A DNA stretch of 64,000 nt, from positions 1-64,000 of the forward strand of contig CAJNYU010002258.1 in NCBI GenBank assembly GCA_905331475.1. Direction: 5' to 3'. Numbering within the stretch: position 1 is the stretch's first letter; each line of letters opens with the position of its first letter. This document shows positions 1-13,397 of the stretch, piece after piece. The notes under the pieces are model-generated. The model was not told the DNA's origin, did not search any database, and saw only the letters and a program-made list of their open reading frames with translations. The translations under genes were made by a program, and so were the position numbers. Source of the stretch: Rotaria socialis (taxonomy: Eukaryota; Rotifera; Eurotatoria; Philodinida; Philodinidae).

Positions 1-3000
1 GTATATTAAAATAAAAGCTGTTAGTATCACTCGTCTATATTCTTGATAGATGAACGACTACATACTTGCGGATGATATTGAATAGTGTGATATAAAAAAA
101 CATTATGTGCAATAAAAATAAGTGAAAGAGTCTTTGACATGATATAAAGAGAGTATGTCGTAAAAAAGAACAGAACAGTATGAGAAGATAATATGCTGGC
201 TCTTGACTAGTGGATAGGCAAGTCATCGGAAGTGGAGAGAAAAGAATGAATGAGGTGAATGATGACGATTAGTTCTACCAATGAAGTTATTATTCGGTCA
301 ACCTTACTGATAAAAAGATGTCACTACTTGATACACTGAACTATACATATGTGGGTGTGTTTATGCTAGAATAGCGCGTCTGTCATTTGTATCGCGGAGT
401 GTTTTTAATTAGTTCAAATATATTTGAAATTTTATCGAACGAAGTTAACGTTCATATATTTTACCTATCTACTTACAATGTAATTATTTGCCTGTTAAAA
501 TTTTTCTCTCGATTGCAGAATTCTTCGTTCGCAATAAATAAAAGACCTTTTTTTTACACCGGATGTTTCATAATTCTTAAGGCAAAAGAAAATTACTTTA
601 TATACAGACAGAATATAACCCTTAAAGCTAAATGGTTTTTATATGAGCCCTGAGTAATTCATTCACATGACATCCTTCTTCTCTTGTTATCATAAAACTA
701 TACTGATTATAAATGGTCACGAAATAGAATAGTTCAATTATCTCTTTGAGGAAAGCGAGGCTGTTAGTTCACATCCGCCATAATCTTTATGGTAATTCTT
801 ATTGATAATCAGTGAAAGCTATCAGTAGCTTTTTTGTTTTGTTTTCTGTAGTTCTGGTCACCAGACTGCCAGTTTAAAATTTTAACATATGATTGATAAG
901 TAGAATCTTTAAATATTAATTGTAATCTTTCTCCAGCAATTCTCTCGTATTTACTTCATCCAGTGTGTCAGTAAGCCTCGAAATTTGGTCGTATCATATC
1001 TGCACAACTCAATTTTTGTTATATGTGCATTTCTACTCACTCTTATAAATAATATTACAACTGCACAGTTAGTAACAGTAGCTGTCCTATTTGTTACATA
1101 ATTCAATATTGAGTGAAAAATCACTTTCTGGTCACCGGAACATAGATTGAACCTTGGCTAACACAATGATCATGCTAGAAATTTTTATTCTAGTTGATAC
1201 CGTGTAGTACGAGAAGAAAGATGTTGTTGAATTACAGTATATATATATAGTGTATCGTATAATTAAAACATTCCAAAAAAATAATCCCCAAATTAAAATC
1301 CCCATTTGGTGACCAGAATCTGCCTTAATTATTTTATTATCCCCAAATGGAGATGTGATTTGTGGTAACCAGTTTTTGGGTAAATGATAGACATTCCTTT
1401 AATACCTTACATTCGACAAATTTGGATCGCTCTGTCAAAAGAATCTTTAGAATACAATTGTATATTCAATGCTCAAACGTATGGAATATTAAGAAAAAGT
1501 TACAATTTCATACAAGCATTGATAAAGATTTTGGCTCTCTTCAAAACATTGGACTAAATTGGACATGATAGTCATTCTTAAAGCAGTTTTAAGGAGCACA
1601 AATTTAACAGCAGTGTGAGAACAAGCAGACTGGATACAAAATACCGTGTAAGAGATTGCACAACTCACAACCCACTGCTGAGAGCAATAGTTGAGTAGAG
1701 ACCACGATAGATTATTGAATTGTGTCTTCAAATTGGAAGATATTATTTAGCTCAGAAAATCCCACGCGACAATGCACAATAACTAGGTAAAAAAAACCAC
1801 TACTGAGCTGATTTAAATTAATTTAATTCCCAAGAGTTCAAACGCATCTGATACAAAAGAATCCGATACCATAAAAAGCAATAAATTAAACGTCCATCTC
1901 TGGAAAGTCTAAAACCGACAAAAATACTCAAAGCTTATCGTTTTAAATGTCTTCACGCACACCTGTCACAGATACGAACGGAAGGTGACAGGTAGGCACT
2001 GGAGCAGAAAGACCATTCTCTCCGAATCCAATCGAGTTAGATGTGTCAAAACCTAGAGCGCTCAAAAAAAAAGTATTGAAACACTAAAACAGCCTTCAGA
2101 CTGCATAGCAGCCGACCTTCTCCTATATATATGCGTGTTCGACACTTATAAGTTCATTCACTCGTCCGTGCAACTACTAATAAAGCGCCTTCAATATTGT
2201 CTGAGGCTCGTCAAATTGGCCTAGCGATACATGAACAATCTGAAGATCACCAATCAATCCACATCAGTGAGCATTCCACGTCCCAAACCCAGATGCGCAA
2301 CACACCTGTTCAGATAATTCACAGGTAACACTTCGCATACTTCTTTTTATACCAAAACTTTCTCAAAATCATTTCAACCCCATTTATAGTATTAATCGAT
2401 GATAATTGAAAACAAGAATCGATATAGGACTTTGGATTTGTTATGGATCTTCCTTGAGCAACATTTACAATCAGTGTCGTACTTTCCATCAGCAGAATAT
2501 TATCTAATTAAGGTAAATAGAACAAATCACCTTCAAAGATCTTTATTACGGCATAATATCATGATTTCGGGCTTAAATCAAGCTCGAATTGCAGCGTTTC
2601 TTCGCGGAAAGATCTTATAATATGATTTTCTATCGATCTGGATCTTCTAATCCCAGAAATACAGTATAACTAAGGTAGTCACAATAAAGATCTCTAGTGA
2701 TCTTCTTAGATCTTTCATATTTGTTTCAGGATGCAGAATCGTGGATTCCGTTGTGCTTCCGGTTTGTCCCATCAGTATCCTTTACTTTTTCATTTTGGAT
2801 GTGAAGGTTTCCGCTGGCATTCCTAATTTCCTCCTCCCTGTTCCTTTAGGATCATTGTATGTTCCTTAGAGTTTCCTATGACTGGATTTGCGAGAAAGTT
2901 AAGGGTTCAGCGAACGTTTTTTTTTCCGGGTGGAATACTGCTTCCATTTCCTATTGTTTTTCCTACAGGATCCGGTTGGAAAGACTAGGGAAGAAGCCGT

Positions 3001-3400
3001 TTCCAGACCCATCACGGAAGGATCTGGAGACCGGAATCATCGACCTGGATATAGTTAAATAGATTGACTCATTGAGTGAATGTTCTTTTGTTATTAGTCC
3101 TCCATTTTTTAGTTCATATTGTAAACCCATAAATAGCTATAGCTCTTGTTACTATTGTAACGATACATATGGGACCCTGTTTGGGTTGATACGTAATGGC
3201 AAACTGGATAGAGGTGGAGTAGCTTGCAGCCACTCTTGGCAATGATGTTTATTCGTTTCTTCACATATCCAGAGTGTAACAACTTCATACATAACACACG
3301 TATATATAGGAGAGAGATAGAAGAGAAACAGGATATATATATATTAGAACAATGGAAAAAGAAAGGAGGAAGGAGAATCATCGAAGTGTGCCATCAATAT
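1..3400. other. No recognisable gene; AT-rich intergenic DNA
   Basis: Only short open frames (under 95 codons) occur here and none resembles a known family. A slightly more GC-rich patch lies at about 2700-3060. A promoter-like stretch with a TATA run (2124-2132) and an AATAAAG (2179-2185) is treated in the findings as a possible LTR fragment. Four copies of a GGTNACC-type palindrome occur between 850 and 1370. Confidence 0.5.
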
Positions 3401-3410
3401 CGGCACAACT

Positions 3411-4866
3411 ATGATCAAATCGTCGACTCCTGTAAGTACTATTTCCTCTGTGGACATACATAACACAACAACTACATCAAATGCTGTTCAAAGTGGTCCA
3501 TGTACAAAAGCTCAGTGTAAACTATTACTGTTTTTCTTTCTTGATAATATGAAGATCGATTTGAATTTTTCCTTGTTAGTTCAAAATACCATGGAAGGTT
3601 CGCGTAGCGTTAAAAACGCTAAAGAAGTTGAACAACTACTTCGTGATTATCCAGCTGCATTGAAACTCTATCGAACAGGAAAATATAAAGTCAAAGTAAA
3701 ATATGAAGCTGATGTTGAGCGTGTTATGCTCGTTGAAAAACGATCAACAAAAGTCGTGTCGAATAATGAAACAAAAACAAATGGTGCTCAACAAAATTAT
3801 CAATCTCGTCCTACTTTATCAACAGATTCGGAGAGAAGAAAACAAGAAATTTTAACAGAAAAAGATTCCGAACGATCACGTAATCGTGCTGAATCGCAAG
3901 ATCATACTGTACCAGTAACATCTGCGACAGATAATAGTTCTTCAGTTAAGGCAACAACCTCATCAATGCCTACGATCGTTAATACTCAGCCTAAAACTGA
4001 TCTTCATTCAGCAGCATCCAAAGATCAGAAAATTCCAGAACCATCATAAACACAAGAGCCTCAACAACAAGAACAAAAAAAAAGGAAAAGCATCATAGTG
4101 ATCGTCGTACTCGTTCTCGTGATAGCCCGTCGAATGTGTTACAATCGCAACATGAAGGAAAAAAAGTAGGCGAGATCATCGAAGAGTACTAGTGCCCTTT
4201 ATGGCAAATGGTACTCAAACTCAATATATGTGGCAATCCCCACAAGGTGTTCAACATTATATTTTAGCCAACCTACTGTACAACAACAAGCTCAACCATC
4301 AAATATGTATATGCCTCTGCCATATCCATTGCAACAAAATCCAGCTTTTCAACAACCATATTATTATGGTCAAACACCACTTCCTGCTATTATACTTATC
4401 AACAGTAAACAAAAATAATTCGCTCTTGAATGTTTTCTTTTTATTCAATCGATTTATTTAGACCATCTGCTTATCCGCTATCATCAACAAAAATATTGTT
4501 TGACAATGGCACTAGTTCAACAGTTAATTCGATAAATAATTATTCAATATCTTCTAAGAGTAAACCTAATTTAAATATGGCTACAACAGTTAATACATCG
4601 TATCCTACATTTTATCAAAATCAACCACAGCATTTACCTCCGCAGCCTACATATCCATCACAGGTACCCTATCAAATGCCTACTCAATGGCCAACAGTAG
4701 CTCATCAACGAGCACGTCCGGTTCTAAATGATGATAATATTCCAACAGAAAATCGTCGAACATCGAAACATCGTATTCATAATGTTGGCACAGGTCCTCG
4801 TAGTCCACGTCCAATTAATTATTATAATCAACCACAACAACCAACTCCACCAGTAATACTCGAAAG

Positions 4867-4904
<38 letters not shown>

Positions 4905-5290
4905 GATCTCACCCGACCAATGTAGCAATTAATCCTGTTGGTCCATCAGTAGATGCTCCTATAGAACAGCATACTCTATTGGTTGAAGCAAAATAAAAGT
5001 TTGTTTTACGTGAAAAAATTAATCATTTCATTTTTTTTCTTCTATTTAGAATTCAAATACGATATCAACAGTTAAAAATGGTACTAATGGTAGTGAACAA
5101 TTAACTATTCGTCAACTAAATGGTTTGTTGTGTTATGCATCTCATATAATTGACTTCGATTTTCGTACTTGTAGAAATTTGTTTTCATACTGAGCCATCA
5201 GGTCGATTACCTTATAATACTTAAGTTCATAATTCATCGCCTAATATATACTTTTGGTCAAGCATCAATGCTAATCAATCGACACAATAA
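3411..5290 (+). pseudogene. Decaying gene for a low-complexity Q/P/H-rich protein
   Basis: I do not recognise the family. A possible short first exon (ATG at 3411, donor GTAAGT after 3431) precedes a body that opens near 3577 after a TTGTTAG acceptor. The first part (about 150 codons from 3591) is charged, with a lysine- and valine-rich start followed by a Ser/Thr/Gln-rich stretch. Further on come an Arg/Ser-rich patch (about 4092-4140), Gln/Pro/Tyr-rich sequence (4270-4390, 4600-4860) and twelve consecutive histidines. The frame is broken at least three times: a TAA near 4047 followed by a shift inside an A-run near 4075, another shift near 4262, and stops near 4417 and 4993. Possible small exons continue at 5050-5125 and 5176-5290 with more stops. 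It is either a pseudogene or a gene damaged by assembly errors; the composition suggests a disordered protein. Confidence 0.45.
4868..4903 (+). repeat. (CAT)12 microsatellite coding for poly-His
   Basis: Twelve perfect CAT units encode twelve histidines in the surviving frame of the gene relic at 3.4-5.3 kb. On the opposite strand they read as poly-Met, which is a shadow. Confidence 0.9.
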
Positions 5291-5777
5291 CATTGTTTAT
5301 CCCTGTTCTTCATTGCAAAGTCACAGAGAACAACTAAAATGAACTACGAAGTTACAATCATTTGTTTTGAAAGATGCTTTTGATATATAGTTCGACTTTT
5401 ACATATCTTTAAGCACGCATTTATTATTTTATGTTAATTTCTTTTTTGTTCGAATATATTTACATTTGATTGCGCAGAATCACATATCAGAGCAGCAGCT
5501 TTATTTTCATTACTTATATGTTCATTCAAAATATTACAATTCTACTACATTCAATAAAATATATTCTTAAATTAAATCAGTAATAAGCGCATATATGACG
5601 ATTGTGATAGAAGCAAAGTTTATCTGCACAACAGTGCAAAATCTAATATAAAATTATGTTTCTGCGCGCGAATCACTGTTTGATCTTAAAGAAATTGATG
5701 ATGCATCGCATTCCAGCTCAATATTATCGGTTCAATGCATCACGACTAATGATCAAAGGCTTCAGTAATTTGAATGT

Positions 5778-6133
5778 ATCTCAGTCAAACAAGCAACGAA
5801 AAATAACGCGTAAAAACGAATAAAAGCCGCACATTTTTGCGATTTTATTTTCGTTAAAAATTCTACGCATTTTTACGCGTTATTTTGTTGAAATGAGTGA
5901 CTGGATAGAGGAAAAACAGCTACAATTCGTACACTCGTTTTGTTTAAAGCTATATAGATAATTCATAAGCAATGTAAGTGTACGGATTATAGCTGTTTTT
6001 CCTCTATCCAGTCACTTATTTCAACAAAATAACGCGTAAAATGCGTAGAATTTTTAACGAAAATAAAATCACAAAAATGTGCGACTTTTATTCGTTTTTA
6101 TGCGTTATTTTTCGTTGCTTGTCTGACTGGGAT
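5778..6133. mobile_element. Fold-back/MITE-like near-perfect palindrome
   Basis: The two halves are inverted copies of each other with arms of about 150-170 bp and a short centre near 5960. The left end reads ATCTCAGTCAAACAAGCAAC and the right end is the inverted form of ATCCCAGTCAGACAAGCAAC. The arms share motifs such as TCTACGCATTTTTACGCG and GAGTGACTGGATAGAGGAAA. There is no coding capacity. End and interior motifs resemble the insertion in the MSH2 intron (15942-17001), so both probably belong to one family. No clear target-site duplication was found. Confidence 0.75.
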
Positions 6134-7494
6134 GCGCGGAAATATTTGACCCACAGACTGGTGGTGGATTGTAAAGTATATAATTGTTATTCGTTTTTTT
6201 TTTCTTGAAAGATCTTTATTTAGATAAATCTGAAAATAGTCAAAAGTGCAATATATGATATTCTATCATGCTTATTTTCTATTCGAACTAAAATAATTTT
6301 CTTTTGTTTTTTCTCCATTACAGATTAAATTTAAAAGGAAGTTATTTTTTACAATTATTATCATATGATTCTTGCATGATGTTATATGGTTGCATTTATT
6401 ACACGAACACTTTTTGCTGTATTGGATCTCATATAAAAACTTTGAGCAACAAATATTTTGGAAAGATGCCACACAATTAATCTGTGATTTTTTAACTAAG
6501 CTCAATGATAATGGATACCCACAGACTCCATCGATCAACTGAGATTAGGAAAGCTATAGAGGAATAGTGTTTCTCCGTTGGATCGCTTTTCAATTTGCTA
6601 GTTCACGTTTCAGTTCATATCATTTTTTTGGGGAAGGTAATGATTCTATATCCATAGATAATTAAGTCGAACCGAAATTGCAGTCTAGAACTAAAATAGC
6701 GATTCGAAAATTATGTTTCACTATTGTGATATTTTTTTGAAAAGCCTTCTCTTATTCATATAGAGTAAGTTTGGTTCATAAATGAATATATACTAAATTC
6801 TATACATCAAACAAAAATCTCTATTTTTCATGCCATTTCGGCATTGATATTTTAATGTATAATACCTTCCAGCATAGGTAATTTTATATACCTCCATGCA
6901 ACTTGAGAAGAAAACAATTATTAAGAACTTCACTTTAGGATTATTTACCAACTTCACCAAAAACCTATCAAATTGAATTTGCAATTAAAATATGAACAAA
7001 TTCCAAAAAATGATTTCTTTTTATCAATACTTGCTCTTCGTATGCATCGAGCATACCAGTAAGAATCAATTCTGCCCTGTCAATATTTGTTATTACCACT
7101 CCTACTTTAAAGATGTTGTGGTTTAGCTGACAAAAGACTGAAAATGATTAATTACGTTGACATCACCCGAAAAATTTGCAATAGTCGTAGTAAAATTCAT
7201 TGAGATAAACACTTTTCGAAGGCGATTTACATCCGACGGATGTATGTTTAGATACAAATCTAAAGAAAAATCTACCAATACAGTACTATGAAGATGTTTG
7301 GAACCTTTAATATACATCAGCATGCTCATCAAGCCTGGTCTCTGGCGATTTTTCAATCTAAATTTTATTTCAAAATGGAATTTTGTCTTATGAATATTAG
7401 AAAGTAATCTCGTGTTTAGCTATTCAAGAAGAGAAAAAGATGCATGCATGTTTTTGCTGCGAAACGTTTCCATAATATATATATATATATATAT
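6134..7494. other. No recognisable gene
   Basis: Short open frames only (all under 90 codons), with no family resemblance and no splice-linked series. It ends in a (TA)n run at about 7472-7496 just before the hAT-like element. Confidence 0.5.
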
Positions 7495-8955
7495 ATTGAT
7501 ATCTGGCCTCGGATTCGTCCTATATTTCCTATATTTAAAAAAATTTCTATTTTTTCTCCTATGTTTCGATGAATTTTTCTGTATTTCCTATAAAAATGAA
7601 AAAAAGTAGAAAATTGCTAAAAAAATGCTCTTGTTTTAGTATAATTTTCGTGTTTTTTAAACAAATCTATTCGTTAATTATTGATTCTTTTGTATTCTTA
7701 GACTTTTTTTTGAAAGGGACTCTATTTTATTTACAGTTTCTTTTCACATTGTCAAACGGACTAAATGAAAATAACTAACTATTTTAAGTAAAGATATGCA
7801 AACAAAGTAAAATAGTCGTTATAAATAGTTGTGTATTTTTTAAAAGCTTTTATTGTTGCCTATCATATGCAGCTACGTAAATGGGTCTGTTCAAGCGTAA
7901 CGCTATGACCTTTTTTTGGCACACATTGTTTTCATTATCTTGGAAATTGAGTGAGCTAGAAAGTTCATTCAAACGTGATTTGATGCAACTTGTCATGATA
8001 TGTTTGTGCCATAAAATAACCATTTTTGGATTAAGTCTCTCGGTTATAGAGAGGAGTTTTTGTTGTTTGACTGTGACATAAAAAGACTCTTTTCTTCAGG
8101 GCCATTAATAAGCTGCAGTTTCTTCTGCAACTATTTCTCCAAATGAAACACTTCTCGAGTTAGTTTTGTAGTGCTTTTTGACCAGGCTTTAAAACACTAA
8201 AATCGCTTTCTCCAAGCTATTTTTGCTTAGATAAAAAGTGTAAGAAAACAACGTAACATTTTTAGTAACGCTGAGGTACAGTTTTTCGTCGCCAATTTTG
8301 ATGCACTTAACATGATCAGAGTTACTTGATTTTTATTAGTAATAGTCTTTTCTTTGTAACTAATCGTTATACACAAAAACGAAATTGATACATCTGTATG
8401 GAAGCTCATAAACGGTAAATTGAGTTAGAAAGTGTATAAGAGTTTTCATTGTTCTTAGCTACGAAAGTCAAAACAAAATAGGCCAGCTTGTAGAGACTGG
8501 AATTCTACAACTAACGATCTGTCACTGATATTTTTTGAAAACATTTCTTGATTAAAAAACTCAAAATGCGATTGTTGAAAAGTTTCATACTCGCGGTGTG
8601 AGTGTATAGGTTGATGTGAGTATAAACACAATACAAACCATTACCCACACCCTGATTTATTTTGTATTAGTTTATTAATATGTAAATAAACATATTTCGA
8701 TTGAATTTAATTGTGTCTGACTCATTTAATTTAATTTAAGAAAGAATTAAAATGAAATATTTACAAAAAATTTCGTGCATATGTTAAGTTGATGCAGGGA
8801 AAGTTTAAAACAACGTTTAATTCGAATCTAAACAGCGAATTTTCAATATCCTATTTTTTCTGATTTTTTACACCTTTTCCTGTATTTTTAAAAAGTTTGA
8901 TCCTGTGTTAATTCCTACATTTTCAAAAACTTGCAATCCGAGGCCCGATTGATAT
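7495..8955. mobile_element. hAT-like non-autonomous DNA transposon with 8-bp target duplication
   Basis: The 8-bp sequence ATTGATAT occurs at 7495-7502 and again at 8948-8955. Immediately inside are inverted ends: CTGGCCTCGGATTC on the left (from 7503) and the inverted form of CGGGCCTCGGATTG on the right (to 8947). An 8-bp duplication with short terminal inverted repeats is the hallmark of the hAT superfamily. The 1.45 kb interior has T-rich subterminal stretches and no transposase, so it would need enzyme from elsewhere. The left copy abuts a (TA)n run, which slightly weakens the duplication, but the second copy is not in a TA run. Confidence 0.7.
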
Positions 8956-9822
8956 TGTGCATAATGAAAGAGATAGATAACAGCTCCTCTATTCATAAAA
9001 AAAACTTAATTACGTTTAGAAAGATTAAATTGACGCGTCTACTTCTACCGAAAAGACAATACAGACGCCGAGTATAATGAAGATTATATTAGTCACGCTA
9101 TTTAAAAATGGACACATCAATCATGCAACGTTTATTTATTCTAATATTCAAAACAAGCCATTATCTAGAACCGATTACCTAGTAAATTCTCAAGATTATC
9201 ATACTCATCGGGAATTTTCTGAATTAACTGATGTAACGACCTTAATACACATTAGAGAGCCTCACAAAAAAAAGAAAGAATATCGAAAACAACACTTTTT
9301 GAGATGATACTACGACAAATCATAACAAAAAAAACCTCCCGTCAAAATATCATGTTTATTCTGTTAGTTAGCAAAATAATCTAATATTTGAGCAAATTTC
9401 TTTTAGAATTTTTTGCACAATTAAAATATCATCAGCATTGCATACTTTTGCTTTGTTTTGATTGTCATCATTTTTTAAGCTCTACTGCAAAACTGCTCTC
9501 ATCCGTAGCATATTGTAACCATAGAATGAAGTTATACCACTTATAAATCTTTCATTTTTTGTGCACATGATATCTCATATGAACATGAGTGCATTTTTAT
9601 TTTCTTTTGTAAGTTTATACTGATCTATTCTATAAAGAACAAAAAACACAACAAATAAAGCATAAAGAATACTAAAAAGAGCCCACAAAAAGAAACTGAA
9701 ATAGCAACGAAAGACATTGAAAATTTTCCATCACATCTTTCGCCATGTCCATGCTTCATTAATGCTAATCTAAATATAAAATAATCAATAGCAAAAATCG
9801 AAGAATGATAAAAGAGATTATT
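8956..9822. other. No recognisable gene; includes 3' flank of the claudin-like gene
   Basis: One 76-codon open frame at 9077-9307 resembles nothing I know. The rest is AT-rich and would include the 3' UTR of the gene ending at 9823. Confidence 0.45.
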
Positions 9823-12341
9823 TTATCTAGAAACCTTTTTGGAATTGGCTCCTTTTGAAATACTTTCATAACGTGAATCTTCTTCTTTATCCGACTCACT
9901 ACCGAGTGAAGCATTATTAACTACTTGATTTCTTGCTGCTGTTACATATGTTGTGCCTGCTGGTCCAGTCAGAATATTTGGTGCAAGCACATTACCACCA
10001 TTGTTTGTTCGATAGGCTATTGTGTAAACAGGCTGATTTGGATTAGATACTAATACTGATGGTTGCCCAGTGCCATATTTGAATAGATTAGTTGTATTTG
10101 TCTATATAGAATTCATGTATTATTTCACAGCTAAAATACAAAATTCTTACTGTTGGTTGCATATTTTCATCAGTATATTGTTTTGGTTGTGCAAACATGT
10201 ATGGTATAGACGGTTGATTATTATTCATTGGTGCGACTGATGTTTGCATTTTAGTTGGTTGTGATATTGGTACTGGCTGAGGTTGATAGTAAGGAACAGG
10301 TATTGGAATATATTGTGTTTGTTTTTGAGTATTATCTTCAGCAACAGTACTTTCGCCTGGACTATTTGATCTGGACCGATGTTCTGATTGGCGACGAGAA
10401 CGAGAACGATGACGTGAACGACTTATACGAGCGGTTGCCTCTGAATCTATAGTCTTAAAGAAAAATACTTTTTGTTATATTGAAAATATCAACACAAATG
10501 CGAATTATATACTTCGGTCATATAATGTCGTGGATAATAGGGATCGAACTAAAAATATTATGAATAAACACGAGTTTTTTCGTTGTCATGTCAAACTTAC
10601 ATTTGCATGTGGGTACATTTGATTCATCGTTGGTGTGCCAGGTCTTGAATATCCGAAGAGAGCTGGCGGAGTTGGCTGATACGCAGAATTAACTAGACCA
10701 CCATAGCTGGGAGGTGGTGGATAACCCATTGGATTTGGTTGATTATTATGCATGCCATTTACTTGATAACAACCATTTGGATACTCATGTTGCGGTGGAT
10801 ATTGTTGTTTTATAACTGTTGTCGTATTGCTATTTAGACACAAGTTAAAATTAAATTTTTATATTTCAAATGTAAAATTAACCTTTCTGATAGTCCTTTG
10901 CAAACACTGCCATTGTATTTATCAACACTATGGCTAAGAATCCCAGTAACTTGCATATCTCGATAATCACACCAATTGAGTAATGATGCAGTAATAAAGC
11001 AAGCGAATGTCAGAAAAGATAATACAATATTTGGAATTAATAACCACATTCCCCAACGCCGAGGATAATCATTGTTGCTTATTTGCAGACGTTCAACGTA
11101 GCGTACTGATTCTGTAGCAAATACAGTAATGCCAATTGTTATAAAAACAACTAAAATTAGACGAAATGAGACTCTTGCTAATGACAACATTTTAATTATT
11201 CATCAAATGTAATTCAAAAAGATCGTCCATTTTGAATTCAAACATAGATTTTACGAATAGTGCAATGTTTCAAGATTAGATAAGACTACGCAGAAGTTAC
11301 CGCTAGGAAACTTTTCTATCTATCTTGACATCAAATTTGAAGTGATCAATTGGCGCAGTCCTAGTATTGTTATTCTTTGCATGGATATATTTACCAAGCT
11401 AAACACTTTCAAATTCAGATTAGACCAATAATCTAGAAAGACTTGTATTATTCATCATTCGATGACACGACCACCATTGACTTTTTGACAACAACCTACA
11501 TTATCAAGATGCTTTTATTATATATGTTAGCGAGTCATGATCAGATCATGATGAAACCCTATATTTGATTTCAATAATATGCAAATTCATCTAATACGAA
11601 AAAATCACGCCTTTGAATGTAGTTACTTTTCATTTCGATTATACGACTTCATGATTTCAACGAATTACATTAGACGCTTGAGCGGTCAGATCTTAACATT
11701 GTTATTCAGGTCAAGCTCAAAACTAACATGTGTCAAAATCTACACATGCATCGTTTTGCGCTTTATCTAAAAACTGATGGACTCAAAATTTCTAACGAAA
11801 TAACTATCTTTTTCTTACTATCAGTGCATCTATAGACACTACAACCTATTGTTTTATTTCAAAATAAAACAAAAACATGATTCTATACTTACAACTTAAA
11901 AAAGAAAGTAATGCCGAAATAAGCACAGCCGTAACAAACGCGCGTCTACATATTAAAGCAAACAGAGCTGATAGAAGCGATAAACAACCCAATGCTAATC
12001 CAAATGGTACCAGTACTTGGGCAACACGAACAAAGCCTATTTAAACATAGAAATAAAATTCTTTAAAAATTCTTTAAAAACGTACTCGGTGAATCATTGT
12101 TCCATAATGAACACGAAAAGTCATTTAAATTAGTTGAAAATGTACATTTATACCATAAACCGAATTTTTTTAAAATACTATAATTGTCATTTACAATAGT
12201 GCTGTCGTTTAGTTTATTACGATCAGAAAATTGAAGCCAATCGGGTACAGAAAATGAAACCCAACCAAATACAAGACTAAATATAAGGAAACCAAGGCCA
12301 AGAGAAAAGGATATTCGTGCTGGTATAATATATTGATACAT
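9823..12341 (-). CDS. Claudin/PMP22-like four-transmembrane protein with long cytosolic tail
   Basis: Seven exons join in phase: 12341-12086, 12036-11893, 11150-10883, 10829-10601, 10548-10513, 10453-10151 and 10101-9823, giving 504 residues. Exon 1 has a first membrane helix after a short N-terminus and an extracellular loop with FGLWYKC followed by a second Cys (FSCSLWN), matching the claudin-family GLW-C-C signature. Helix 2 is in exon 2, helix 3 spans the exon 2/3 junction and helix 4 lies in exon 3 (begins WGMWLLIPN). The remaining 300 or so residues form a tail: Pro/Tyr/Gln-rich (PPPPSYGG), then an Arg/Ser patch (RSRHRSRSRR), then Pro/Gln/Asn-rich to the stop. Claudins are usually 200-250 aa with a short tail. 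The family lines cell-cell contacts or acts as membrane adaptors; a precise role is not inferable. Intron 2 (742 nt) is much longer than the rest. An alternative acceptor near 11181 keeps phase but would lengthen helix 3. Confidence 0.8.
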
Positions 12342-13397
12342 TTTATCGAATAATGATTGCTCGTGTGTGTGTGTGTCACTGTGATTAAATAATTCTCATA
12401 GGATTATTTAAGAAAGATAATATCGTTTATCTGTATCTTGATGCTTAGTCTGTCAAAAATTTTCTTGTGATCAAATATTAAAAGTGTGTCACAGACGATA
12501 ACTTCGAGACGTATTGATGATCGAGTAGCTCGTTCGGTCAATCCAATTATTGGTTCACTAACTTTGAACAAAAAAAGGTATATGGTGTAGGCTGATAAGA
12601 TACATCAAGTGGTCACGCGTAAATGAACAAAATGAAGATATCATTTCATGCTATGTCAAACGTATAGACGAGATTTTTCCTCCTACCTTGTCTCGTTTTT
12701 TGAGCAGTAAAATATAAGTTTATACAAATATCTATCTAAGGTAGATGCGCACCCTATCGATTATCACGCGAAACACATAGTTATCGTTTGCCTCCTATCT
12801 CACTCTTACGCTCTCTCCTTTTCAACATTCAATTGTTGCAGCATAGAAGACACAGGCTATCGAATAAGATATTGGCGCGCTCTATTGTCGTGTTCATTGA
12901 ACCGTTGAATTTTTTTCCTCGTTCGATCTTCATCGGCAATTTTATTTATCAACTTTTTCTTTTTCTTCTTTTTTATGAACAATTATTATTACTGTTGTAT
13001 GGTGCGAACAAAAAAGTTCAGTTTTCTCATATGCGTATTAGAAAAGAAATGAACACCGTTCAAACAATATACATATTCTGTGAAATTAATGAAACATTTC
13101 ATGGTAATCAATCTAATATATGTATATACACAGTCTTTTGTAAACTGTTATATCATCACTAATATCATCTTACAATGAAAATAATGACACTGAACTTGTC
13201 AATTCATATGAGTTGTATCGTTTCAGTATAATGTAAGATAAAAATTGATGACCCTATTCAAAATCAAGATATCGATGAACATCATAGAGTCAAGAAATAG
13301 TAGATTTCTTTTTAGACATTTTCCACATCTGCCCTATTGAATAGATGTCCTTTAAAATATGTGAAGATCTGTGTTCTTTACGCTAGAAGAAGTAATA

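Noticed and set aside
4724..4912. Poly-Met frame on the minus strand
   Set aside because: Reverse reading of the CAT microsatellite.
10834..11190. Separate two-helix membrane protein starting at 11190
   Set aside because: Phase and membrane topology fit better as exon 3 of the claudin-like gene entered at 11150, giving four helices in total.
12788..13162. 124-codon plus-strand frame
   Set aside because: Composition is that of translated T-rich noncoding DNA (runs of Leu/Phe), with no recognisable domain and no splice partners.
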